Counted from the stretch's first letter, positions 1-6,896 are shown. The stretch is DNA of 12,625 nt from Bacillota bacterium (GCA_012510325.1 JAAZIG010000044.1:1-12625), one strand, 5' to 3'. Notes: generated by a model from the letters alone, not told the origin. Translations and numbers: made by a program.

Positions 1-1
1 G

Positions 2-130
2 AGCGATTCCTTTTACCGCTCCGGGGCGGGAAAAGCTGTGCGGAAGCTGATCGGCGATCCCGCTTTTCGAAAACGGGTTGAGGCGATGGGCGGTTACAGC
101 ATGCGCGACGCCGGCAAGTTGATGAACTGA
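2..130 (+). CDS. C-terminal end of a PBP-type substrate-binding-like domain protein (partial)
   Basis: This is the last 42 codons of a gene that starts before the window, ending in TGA. The visible residues contain a helix with LIGDPAFRKRVEAMGGY followed by a short basic tail. That pattern (a residue block like 'fr..ve.lgGY', then a glycine and a short end) is typical of the C-terminus of periplasmic-binding-protein-like domains fused to MoeA or to a winged helix-turn-helix in molybdate-related proteins. The gene lies 58 bases upstream of moaA on the same strand, and this context supports a role in molybdenum/tungsten cofactor metabolism or sensing. Only the tail is visible, so the family call is tentative; another binding-protein family remains possible. 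The reading frame itself is clear. Confidence 0.5.
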   Translation, partial: SDSFYRSGAGKAVRKLIGDPAFRKRVEAMGGYSMRDAGKLMN

Positions 131-188
131 GCCGGTCCCGGAATTCTGATGGGGCGCTACACTCAGGCAGTTGGGAGAAGAGAACAAG

Positions 189-1184
189 ATGGCACTGATT
201 GATCATTATGGACGCAAACACGATTATTTAAGGGTCTCGGTAACCGACCGCTGCAATCTGCGCTGTATCTACTGCATGGGACCGGAAGGGGTCAAGCAGA
301 TCCCCCACGAGCGGATCTTAACCTACGAAGAGATCCTCGAGGTGATTGCCGCGGGCGCGGCCCTGGGGATCACCAGGGTTCGCTTTACCGGAGGCGAACC
401 GCTGGTGCGCAAAGAGCTGCTGCACCTCGTTGAAGAGAGCTCCCGGATCCCCGGGATCACCGAGCTGACGATGAGCACAAACGGGATCCTGCTACCGCAG
501 TTTGCCGGACTCCTGAAGCAGGCGGGGCTGCGGCGGGTCAATATCAGTCTCGATTCGCTAAAACCGGAGCTCTACGGCAGGATCACGCGGGGCGGTGACC
601 TCGGCCGGGCCCTGGCCGGGATCGAGGCCGCCCTGGAGGCGGATCTGAAACCGGTCAAGATAAACATTGTGCTGATGAAAGGAATCAATCACCCGGAGGT
701 GCCCGCCTTTTTGAAGCTGGCTCTGGAAAAGGAGCTCCACCTGCGCTTCATCGAGTATATGCCCATCGGGGCGCAGGGAACGGAGCATGAGCAGTATTAC
801 CTGCCGCTGAGCTATATCCACGAAGTTGCCGCCGGGATGGGGGTACCCCTCTCACCGGCGGAGTCTCCCGCCGGCGCGGGACCGGCGGAATACTTCAGCT
901 TGCCCGGGGGCAGAGGCACCGTCGGGCTGATTCATCCCATCAGCCAACACTTTTGCCACTCCTGCAACCGGCTGCGGCTCACCGCCGAGGGCTATCTGAA
1001 GTGTTGTCTCTACTGGCAGAAGGAGTTCCCGGTCCGCCCGGCACTGGGCGATGCGGCGGCGATGCAGAAGCTGCTGCAGGAGGTGGTCCGGCTAAAACCG
1101 GAAAAACACCTGATGGGCGCTCACCGGGGCGCCGGGGGGATCAGCCCGCAGGCGATGCGGGGGATGTCCCGAACCGGCGGTTAA
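189..1184 (+). CDS. moaA: GTP 3',8-cyclase MoaA (radical SAM)
   Basis: MoaA starts molybdopterin synthesis by converting GTP to 3',8-cyclo-7,8-dihydro-GTP in the cytoplasm with S-adenosylmethionine. The 331-residue protein has the expected family length. The radical SAM cluster motif is C22-x3-C26-x2-C29, followed by TGGEPL at 68-73. The second, substrate-binding cluster is C256-x2-C259-x13-C273 within a conserved NRLRLTAEG stretch. The protein ends in the essential C-terminal Gly-Gly (330-331). The ATG at 189 is preferred over an in-frame TTG at 171, because homologues begin just before the DYLRVSVTDRC segment and GGGAG at 173-177 can serve as its ribosome site, although the 11-base spacing is long. 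It is the first complete gene of the cofactor operon, 24 bases before the MobB-MoaC gene. Confidence 0.96.
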   Translation: MALIDHYGRKHDYLRVSVTDRCNLRCIYCMGPEGVKQIPHERILTYEEILEVIAAGAALGITRVRFTGGEPLVRKELLHLVEESSRIPGITELTMSTNGILLPQFAGLLKQAGLRRVNISLDSLKPELYGRITRGGDLGRALAGIEAALEADLKPVKINIVLMKGINHPEVPAFLKLALEKELHLRFIEYMPIGAQGTEHEQYYLPLSYIHEVAAGMGVPLSPAESPAGAGPAEYFSLPGGRGTVGLIHPISQHFCHSCNRLRLTAEGYLKCCLYWQKEFPVRPALGDAAAMQKLLQEVVRLKPEKHLMGAHRGAGGISPQAMRGMSRTGG

Positions 1185-1194
1185 CAGAAACGAC

Positions 1195-1204
1195 GAGGGG
1201 GTGG
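1195..1204 (+). promoter_or_regulatory. Ribosome binding site for the TTG start of the mobB-moaC gene
   Basis: GAGGGGGTGG sits with its G-run ending 7 bases before TTG at 1209. The next in-frame alternative, GTG at 1218, would be 16 bases away, so this site decides the start. Confidence 0.6.
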
Positions 1205-1208
1205 CGCC

Positions 1209-2207
1209 TTGCCGCCAGTGATAATCGATCTGATTGCCGCTCAATCCGGGACCGGCAAAACCACTGTCCTGGAAAAACTGCTGCCCGAGCTGACTGCCCG
1301 GGGGCTGCAGGTGGCAGCGCTGAAGGGAACAGTGCACCGCTACAATCTCGACGTTCCGGGAAAGGACACCTGGCGCTTCGCCGAAGCCGGCGCCGCCGTC
1401 ACCGGGATGCTCACTCCGGAAAAATATATTTTCATCGGCAGCGGCCCGGCTGAAGGGATCAACAAAATCGCTTCAAACAGGCTTCCGGATATGGATCTGG
1501 TGCTCATCGAGGGGAGGAGGGAAAGCCCCTTCCCCAAGATCGAGGTTCTCCGCAGCGCCGTCAGCCGTCAGCCGCTCCTGCCCGCAGGGGTCATCGCCGT
1601 GGTCACCGACCTGGAGGAGCTGCCGCTGCCCCGCCCGCTGCCCCTGTTCGGGCTCAACGATTCCGCCGGCCTGGCCCGCTTTATCATTGAGCGTTTTTTT
1701 GGCTCTCCCGGGGCGGCAGCTCCGGAGCTGACCCATTTCGACGGAGCCGGACGGCCGCGGATGGTCGACGTTTCCGCCAAAGCAAGCACCCGCCGCGAAG
1801 CTTACGCTGCCGGGGAGATTATCGTCGCTCCCCAAACCCTGGCCCGGATCCGGGAAGGGAGCCTGAAAAAGGGCGATGTGCTCGCCGTGGCTCAGGTGGC
1901 GGCGATCATGGCGGTAAAGGAGACCGGCCGGCTCATCCCCATGGCTCATCCGCTCAACATCTCCGGGATTGATGTCGACTTCAACCTGAACGAAGCGGAG
2001 AGCAAGATCGAGATCGGCGTACGGGTGAAGCTGACCGGCCGGACAGGAGTAGAGATGGAGGCGCTTACCGGAGTGAGCGCCGCCGCCCTGACGATCTATG
2101 ATATGTGCAAGGCCGTCGATAAGGATATGCTGATCCAGAATATCAGGCTGCTCGAAAAGAAGGGGGGACGCTCCGGCGTTTACCGCCGGGAGAATGAAGA
2201 TGGGTGA
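1209..2207 (+). CDS. MobB-MoaC fusion: MPT dinucleotide biosynthesis GTPase-like domain joined to cyclic pyranopterin monophosphate synthase
   Basis: Two cofactor proteins are joined in one 332-residue chain. Residues 1-165 are MobB: the P-loop AQSGTGKTT (11-19) matches the E. coli MobB style, followed by H43, the VPGKD motif (49-53) and EGRRESPFPKIEV (101-113). MobB binds GTP and is thought to assist MobA in nucleotide attachment. Residues 173-325 are a full-length MoaC, which converts the MoaA product to cyclic pyranopterin monophosphate. Its MVDVSAK (185-191), K221, H247, GVEMEALT (280-287) and TIYDMCKA (295-302, with D298 and K301) are all present. A short linker rich in Gly/Pro/Ala separates the two. 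The start is TTG, 7 bases after GAGGGGG. The MoaC 'CHP' cysteine is Ala (246), and MobB has Gly where E. coli has the first His of KHTHH. No stop or frameshift interrupts the join. Confidence 0.93.
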   Translation: MPPVIIDLIAAQSGTGKTTVLEKLLPELTARGLQVAALKGTVHRYNLDVPGKDTWRFAEAGAAVTGMLTPEKYIFIGSGPAEGINKIASNRLPDMDLVLIEGRRESPFPKIEVLRSAVSRQPLLPAGVIAVVTDLEELPLPRPLPLFGLNDSAGLARFIIERFFGSPGAAAPELTHFDGAGRPRMVDVSAKASTRREAYAAGEIIVAPQTLARIREGSLKKGDVLAVAQVAAIMAVKETGRLIPMAHPLNISGIDVDFNLNEAESKIEIGVRVKLTGRTGVEMEALTGVSAAALTIYDMCKAVDKDMLIQNIRLLEKKGGRSGVYRRENEDG

Positions 2208-3108
2208 AATTATCGCTGTCCGCACCGGTGCCGAAGGGGGCGGAGGCAAAAAAGATAGAGAAACCGGGCTCCTGATCAGAGTGCAGGGGCTCACGGGCGA
2301 CAGTCACGCCGGCTCCGCTCACCGCCCGGTCAGCCTGCCGGCGGCGGAAAGCGCCGGACAGAGGCGCGCTCAGGGCGCGAAGGCGAAACCGGACGACCTT
2401 GCCGGGAGCCTGCTCACCCGCGGGATCGACCGGCTCAGCCTGTCTCCGGGCACGCGCCTCAAAGCGGGAGCGGAGGCGATCCTCAGGGTGACCCCCCCGC
2501 ACCGTCGCTGCGCTGCCGGTGAGCAGGCCGGCGAGCGCGTCACCACACAGCAGGAAATCTGGGCCGAAGTGCTGCAGGGAGGCCCTCTCCGCGCCGGCGA
2601 CCCCCTGGAGGTGCTGCCGCACTACCGCTTCGGCATTATCATTGTCAGCGACAAGGGCGCCGCCGGAGAGCGTGAGGATCGGAGCGGTCCCCTGCTCGGG
2701 GAGCTGCTGTTCCCCCGGGGCGACATCGCCCGCCGCACCATGGTCCCCGATGAGCACAGCGCTCTCACTGCGGAGCTGCGGCGCATGGTTGCAGAAGGGC
2801 TGAACGCCGTCTTCACCTCCGGCGGCACGGGGCTTTCGCCGCGCGATATCACCCCCGAGGCCACCCTGGAGGTGGTCGAAAGGCTCGTGCCGGGAATTCC
2901 CGAAGCGATGCGCCGGGAAACCTTCTCCGCCACCCCCCGGGCGATGCTCTCGCGAGCCGCCGCCGGGATCAGCGGACAGACGCTCATCATCAACCTTCCC
3001 GGCAGCCCCAAAGCGGTGCGGGAATGCTTCGCCGTGCTCGAAGCGGTCCTCGACCATGCTCTGGAGACACTTAGCGGGCGCGGCGGCGAATGCGGCGCTG
3101 AAAAATAA
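2200..3108 (+). CDS. MOSC domain - MogA/MoaB fusion (molybdopterin adenylyltransferase)
   Basis: Numbered from the upstream ATG at 2194, residues 3-141 form a MOSC domain and 144-295 a MogA/MoaB domain. MogA activates molybdopterin by adenylylation before metal insertion by MoeA. Its motifs are clear: VSDKGAAGEREDRSGP (151-166), SGGTGLSPRDITPEAT (209-224), PGIPEAMR (233-240) and TLIINLPGSP (263-272). The MOSC half keeps GLTGDSHAG (32-40), a PVSL motif (45-48) and a single Cys (C106 in HRRC), the likely sulfur-carrying or metal-contacting residue of the family. The segment usually reading F-x-E-N is DLAGSLL, so this half is divergent. ATG at 2200 is preferred because GGGAGA lies 6 bases upstream, whereas it directly abuts the ATG at 2194. 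The gene overlaps the MobB-MoaC stop by 8 bases, implying translational coupling. The MOSC-MogA arrangement is known in anaerobic Gram-positives. Confidence 0.93.
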   Translation: MGEIIAVRTGAEGGGGKKDRETGLLIRVQGLTGDSHAGSAHRPVSLPAAESAGQRRAQGAKAKPDDLAGSLLTRGIDRLSLSPGTRLKAGAEAILRVTPPHRRCAAGEQAGERVTTQQEIWAEVLQGGPLRAGDPLEVLPHYRFGIIIVSDKGAAGEREDRSGPLLGELLFPRGDIARRTMVPDEHSALTAELRRMVAEGLNAVFTSGGTGLSPRDITPEATLEVVERLVPGIPEAMRRETFSATPRAMLSRAAAGISGQTLIINLPGSPKAVRECFAVLEAVLDHALETLSGRGGECGAEK

Positions 3109-3251
3109 ACCCGCCGCGCAGTGCTGCTCCGCCGCCGCAGGCGAAAGATTTGGCTCCGTGAAACAACGATTGACCCCGTCAGACTGTCCCGATGCCCTCG
3201 ACCACTCCTGAAATTTCTCCGATCAGAGCTTCAGCCGCTCCGGAAGCCTTC

Positions 3252-4547
3252 CTATTTTCCCGATACGGTCACCCCGGAAGCGGCGACCCATGGCAGGAGA
3301 GCGCTGCCGAAATCGATCCGCTCGCGGGAGACAGCGGTGATGCTCTTGAAAATCTCGGCAAAATTGCCCGCGATCATCGTCTCGCTCAAGGGGTATTTGA
3401 TCTCGCCGTCTTCGATAAGATAGCTGTTCTTGGCCACACCCGCAAAATCGCCGCTTTCACCGGGCACCCCCCCGGAGAATCTGGCCAGGAGGAGACCCCG
3501 CTTCACCGAACGGACCATCTCCTCAAAAGCGGTTTCTCCCGGATCAACGACGAAGGCGCTGCCATCGTTTACCGCCCGGGGGAGGCCGGTTTTGCGGGAA
3601 CCGTAGAGGCTCAGCAGAAATGATTTCAGCACCCCGTTTTCCACAATCGTGAGGTCACCGGCGGCGTAGCCGTCGGCTGTGACGAAGTAGCCGTCGCAGA
3701 TTTCACCGCCGGCGGGACGCGAGTGCAGGCTAAAAACTGGAGCGGCGATCCGCTTCCCGAGCCGGTCGCGGTAGATGCTGGTTCCGGAGATGAGCGGGCC
3801 GTCGCCGATGGCGCCGCTGAGAAAGGCGAGAAGATCGCCGAGGCAGTCGGGAGTGATGATCACTTCACCGACAAATTTGCCCTGCAGCGGCCGGGTCACA
3901 AGCTGCTCCGTTGACTGACGCAGCAGGGTATCCAGAGAGCCGCACTCCAAAAGGCTCCGCTCCAGATCCCTGCTCGAAAAACCGGTGATGTTAAACGAGG
4001 AGACCCGCTCCCCCTCCCGGGAAGAGAAGAAGACCGAAGCCCGGTAGATCCCCTTGCGGGTGACAAAATCGACGCCGTTGGAGTTCACCAAAGCACTTTC
4101 TGTCCGCGTGAAATCCAGGATCGCCTGGCGCACCATGATCCGGGGATAGCGGGCCCCGATCTCGTGCAGCAGTTCCTTCAACCTCGAGTAGAGCTTGTCA
4201 CGATCCGGCCGGCTTGCTCCCGCCGTAAATACAGCCGCCGGTTGGGCGGGGGCGATCTCATGGGCCTCGTCGGGAGCGGAGGCGGCGGCGAGTCCAATCA
4301 CCGCGGCGGCGGCCTCCTGCAACGCGGGGCCACCGGACCGGTTGAGCGAAGTTGAACCCTTCCTCCGGTCCTTTATCGCCGCCAGATCGATGTGGGTATC
4401 GAAGGTGGTCCGCAGAAGGCTGCACTCACCGAGATCCACATTCAGTTCATCGGTGGTGGTCTGCGTGAAGCGGCACTGCGCTTTTTCAGCCCCGGCCCCG
4501 AGCAAAGCAGCGAGGCCCTCCCGGGCAATCTCTGTGGGTTTTTCCAT
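3252..4547 (-). CDS. tldE: TldE/PmbA family protein (partner subunit of TldD peptidase)
   Basis: This 431-residue protein is the non-catalytic partner of TldD. In E. coli the TldD/TldE heterodimer degrades unfolded peptides such as CcdA and removes the leader of microcin B17. The TldE signature is the C-terminal stretch RFSGGVPGESGDFAGVAKNS (376-395), followed by an ENGE-like EDGEIKYPL segment and MIAGNF, where the family has 'TIAGNL'. There is no HExxxH motif, as expected for this subunit. ATG at 4547 has GGGAGG 8 bases upstream and starts one base after the tldD stop, so the two genes are almost certainly cotranslated. The length matches the family. Its end faces the cofactor operon across a 143-base convergent gap. 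The substrate cannot be predicted, since no RiPP precursor or modification gene is visible nearby. Confidence 0.92.
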   Translation of the reverse strand: MEKPTEIAREGLAALLGAGAEKAQCRFTQTTTDELNVDLGECSLLRTTFDTHIDLAAIKDRRKGSTSLNRSGGPALQEAAAAVIGLAAASAPDEAHEIAPAQPAAVFTAGASRPDRDKLYSRLKELLHEIGARYPRIMVRQAILDFTRTESALVNSNGVDFVTRKGIYRASVFFSSREGERVSSFNITGFSSRDLERSLLECGSLDTLLRQSTEQLVTRPLQGKFVGEVIITPDCLGDLLAFLSGAIGDGPLISGTSIYRDRLGKRIAAPVFSLHSRPAGGEICDGYFVTADGYAAGDLTIVENGVLKSFLLSLYGSRKTGLPRAVNDGSAFVVDPGETAFEEMVRSVKRGLLLARFSGGVPGESGDFAGVAKNSYLIEDGEIKYPLSETMIAGNFAEIFKSITAVSRERIDFGSALLPWVAASGVTVSGK

Positions 4548-4548
4548 G

Positions 4549-5928
4549 CTACCTGCCTCCCAGGTTGACCCGGCATTTGAGCGCCGGTCCGCCCATGCCC
4601 ACGGGGATCAACTGTTTTTTGCCGCACATGCCGCTGCTCATCCAGTTCATCTCCCCGGAGATCATGGAGACGGTTTTTAACATATCGAAAGCCACCCCCG
4701 AGATGGTGGTATCTTTGATCGCCCGGCGGAGCCGGCCCTGCTTGATCTCGTACCCCAGAACAACGCCGAACATAAATTCGCTGGTGGAATCAGCCTGTCC
4801 GTTGCTCGCCCTGATCAGGTAATACCCGTCGTCAACGGAGGCAATCATCTCCTCCAGACTGGAGGAGCCCGGCAAAATTGCCGTATTGCGCATCCGGATA
4901 AGCGGTTCATCCGAAAACTGATAAGCCCGGGCATTGCCCGTGGGCGCGACCTTAAAGTGCGCTGCGCTCTCCTTGTTGTGCAGGTAGCTTTTCAGAACAC
5001 CCTTCTCGATGATCACCGCATCCTGCGCCCTGGTGCCCTCATCATCCACCAGGACGGGAACAGGGCAGTTTTTGCCCTTGTATGAGTGGGCGTAGTCGAT
5101 CATGGTGATCAGGGGGGCGGCCACCTCCTGTCCGATCCTGCCCCCGGCGGCGGAACCGCTCCTGACGATATCCGCCTCCACGGTATGACCGATCGCTTCA
5201 TGGGCCAGAATCCCGGCGAGATCGGCGTCGAGAACGCAGGTTTTCAGCCCGGCGTCGGCAAAGACACCCTCACTTTTCTTGACCAGATGGCGGTGCTGTC
5301 CGGCAATCTTTTCAAAAAGTTCCTCCGGAGAAGAGAACTGCTCTTCAAACTGCCCCAGCCCGCCGTAGACATCGAACAGCTCCACCGGCTGCCCCGCTCT
5401 GATGAGGGCGAGATCCACATAGATGAAGCTGCGCGGAATCATGGAGCGGGCGTAGGACCCGTCCGCGGTGAGCAGCCTTTTTTCCATATCGAGGCAGCGC
5501 AGTGAAACCGTCCGGCCGGCCAGCTCCGGATAGGCGGAGGCGATATGGTCGTCGAGCTCGCGGACGAACTCGACCAGCTCCTTCTGGCTTCTCCTCGGTC
5601 TGGTCGTGGAGAAATCGCTTTCTGAAGTGGTGGGATCGGCGGGAAGGGGTCCCCTGTTTTTCTTCTCCCTTGAATCGAGGAAAAGAGCACTGTCTGCAGC
5701 GGCGCGGAGCACCGCCTTCACATTTTCTGCGGAGAGCACCGGATGAGAAGCAAAGCCCCATGAACCGCTGCGGTAGACCCGCGCCGATATCCCGCCGGTG
5801 GACGAGCGCGAGTTCAGCGTATTGTTGCCCCGGACAAAGGTTATATTCACAGTCCGGTTCTCCTGAGCCCGCAGCTCCGTGTAACCGGAAAATAGATCCC
5901 TGTAGTCACGCAGGTTTAGTTCTGGCAA
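4549..5928 (-). CDS. tldD: TldD family zinc metallopeptidase subunit
   Basis: TldD is the catalytic subunit of the TldD/TldE peptidase, which encloses unfolded peptides in a chamber and cleaves them with a single zinc. With the TTG start at 5928 the protein is 459 residues. The zinc site HEAIGH lies at 243-248 and the third ligand is C435 in SGMCGKKQ, near the C-terminal PVGMGGPALKCRVNLGG segment typical of the family. The YLHNKESA region (315-322) is also family-like. The frame stays open to another TTG at 6000 (483 residues), but that codon has no ribosome site. The one at 5928 follows AGGGGGGATC by 6 bases, and MPELNLRDYRDL is a normal N-terminus. The gene lies one base upstream of tldE and 153 bases after the GGGPS gene, with which it may share a promoter. 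Confidence 0.93.
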   Translation of the reverse strand: MPELNLRDYRDLFSGYTELRAQENRTVNITFVRGNNTLNSRSSTGGISARVYRSGSWGFASHPVLSAENVKAVLRAAADSALFLDSREKKNRGPLPADPTTSESDFSTTRPRRSQKELVEFVRELDDHIASAYPELAGRTVSLRCLDMEKRLLTADGSYARSMIPRSFIYVDLALIRAGQPVELFDVYGGLGQFEEQFSSPEELFEKIAGQHRHLVKKSEGVFADAGLKTCVLDADLAGILAHEAIGHTVEADIVRSGSAAGGRIGQEVAAPLITMIDYAHSYKGKNCPVPVLVDDEGTRAQDAVIIEKGVLKSYLHNKESAAHFKVAPTGNARAYQFSDEPLIRMRNTAILPGSSSLEEMIASVDDGYYLIRASNGQADSTSEFMFGVVLGYEIKQGRLRRAIKDTTISGVAFDMLKTVSMISGEMNWMSSGMCGKKQLIPVGMGGPALKCRVNLGGR

Positions 5929-5931
5929 ACA

Positions 5932-5941
5932 GATCCCCCCT
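5932..5941 (-). promoter_or_regulatory. Ribosome binding site fixing the tldD TTG start
   Basis: On the - strand this reads AGGGGGGATC, close to the 16S complement AGGAGGTGATC, 6 bases before TTG (5928-5926). It argues against the longer reading that starts at 6000. Confidence 0.6.
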
Positions 5942-6081
5942 GTAAAACATGTTACCGGCTCACTGAGGCGCCGGCTGCCGGGAACAGCAGATCCCGCCAA
6001 TGACAGATCTGAACAGATCTTCGCTTAACCTTTCATCAGTCCTGCTGAAATGCCGGGGGGTTATCTTTTTGAAAATTGCAG

Positions 6082-6816
6082 CTATTCCTTGATCGCACTG
6101 AGGATGGAACGGAGCCGCTCGCGGTAACCGGCATTTTCAATCACCGTACCGGTGATGACAATATCGGCGCCGGCCTGGCGCACCCGGCGGGCATCAACAG
6201 CTGTGCGAATGCCGCCGCCGACGATGAGGGGGATGGAGATCTCGCGCTTCACTGCCCGGATCATCCCGGCCGGAACAGGTTGCGCCGCCCCGCTGCCCGC
6301 TTCCAGATAAACATAATCCATGCCCATGAATTCGGCGGTGAGAGCGTAGCCGATAGCTTTCCAAAAATTATCGCGTGTCACCAGATCGGCCTCGCCGAGC
6401 TCGCCGAGTTTCATCCCCGGCTCAACAACGATATACCCTGCCGAGATGGTCTCCACAGAGAGCCGTTTCAAGATCAGGGCGATGCGGGCATGGGCGGCCG
6501 TGACAAACTGAGGTTTGCGGGAATTCAGCATGCTCAGGAAAAGGAGGGCATCGAGATTAAAGCTGATGGAATCGCTCCCTCCGGGTAAAAAGATAACCGG
6601 AATGGTCGTTTTCAACTGAACCGCCTCGGCCGTCTCCATGAGCAGCCGCTGGCCGTGTTCAGAAGCGCTGCCGATTAGGACCAGATCGCTGCCCACTTCC
6701 TGAGCGGTGCGCGCGAGACGACCCGCCGCCTCCGGGAGCTGCCGGGAGGGATCGATCAGGGTGATATGAACCGCTCCCTGCCTCAATTTGTTTTTTAAAT
6801 ATTCTCTTACCTTCAT
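6082..6816 (-). CDS. Geranylgeranylglyceryl/heptaprenylglyceryl phosphate synthase family, archaeal-type (group II)
   Basis: Enzymes of this TIM-barrel family join a long prenyl diphosphate to sn-glycerol 1-phosphate by an ether bond, the first committed step of archaeal lipids; a minority of bacteria have them. The 244-residue protein has the metal-site motif HITLIDPS (17-24), IPVIFLPGGSDSIS (72-85), MLNSRKPQF (96-104), YLEAGSGA (170-177), VGGGIRT (199-205) and ITGTVIE (221-227). YLEAGSGA and the phosphate-binding GGGI loop fit the group II (archaeal and some bacterial) enzymes better than Bacillus PcrB, which has an EYSG-type motif. The prenyl chain length cannot be read from the sequence. 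ATG at 6816 follows an AGAAGGG site by 9 bases. A near-consensus promoter lies about 40 bases upstream. No sn-glycerol-1-phosphate dehydrogenase or second prenyltransferase gene is in the window. Confidence 0.9.
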   Translation of the reverse strand: MKVREYLKNKLRQGAVHITLIDPSRQLPEAAGRLARTAQEVGSDLVLIGSASEHGQRLLMETAEAVQLKTTIPVIFLPGGSDSISFNLDALLFLSMLNSRKPQFVTAAHARIALILKRLSVETISAGYIVVEPGMKLGELGEADLVTRDNFWKAIGYALTAEFMGMDYVYLEAGSGAAQPVPAGMIRAVKREISIPLIVGGGIRTAVDARRVRQAGADIVITGTVIENAGYRERLRSILSAIKE

Positions 6817-6854
6817 CGCTTCTGACCCTTCTCACAGTTTTTTGGGCTAAATTA

Positions 6855-6883
6855 ATTATAATTCAGATCGCCCTTTTTGACAA
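6855..6883 (-). promoter_or_regulatory. Sigma-A type promoter for the GGGPS gene
   Basis: On the - strand, TTGTCA (6883-6878, five of six consensus bases) is followed by exactly 17 bases and then TATAAT (6860-6855, six of six). Transcription would begin near 6848, giving a leader of about 30 bases before the GGGPS ATG. This is the only AT-rich patch in the window and the best promoter I can find in it. No matching -10 exists on the + strand for the TTGACA that can also be read there. Confidence 0.8.
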
Positions 6884-6896
6884 TAGCAAACTATTG
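6881..6896 (-). promoter_or_regulatory. Palindrome touching the -35 box, possible operator
   Basis: CAATAG-CAAA-CTATTG is a perfect 6-base inverted repeat with a 4-base centre. It overlaps the first three bases of the -35 hexamer (TTGTCA) of the GGGPS promoter. A protein bound here would block RNA polymerase or contact it, so this is a candidate operator. It has no T-run on either side, so it does not look like a terminator. The regulator is unknown. Confidence 0.4.

Noticed and set aside
1473..2294. A 273-codon - strand open frame opposite mobB-moaC
   Set aside because: It mirrors a well-supported gene, has no recognisable motif and no ribosome site; it is a codon-bias shadow.
2143..3057. 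A 304-codon - strand open frame opposite MOSC-mogA
   Set aside because: Same reason: the + strand frame has complete MOSC and MogA motifs, and the antisense product looks like random GC-rich translation.
3242..3252. GGAAGCCTTCC palindrome next to the tldE stop as a terminator
   Set aside because: One-base centre and no T-run on the - strand side; not a workable terminator hairpin.
5971..5981. CCGGCTGCCGG palindrome upstream of tldD as a hairpin
   Set aside because: The centre is one base, too small for an RNA loop, and such GC palindromes are common by chance in this composition.
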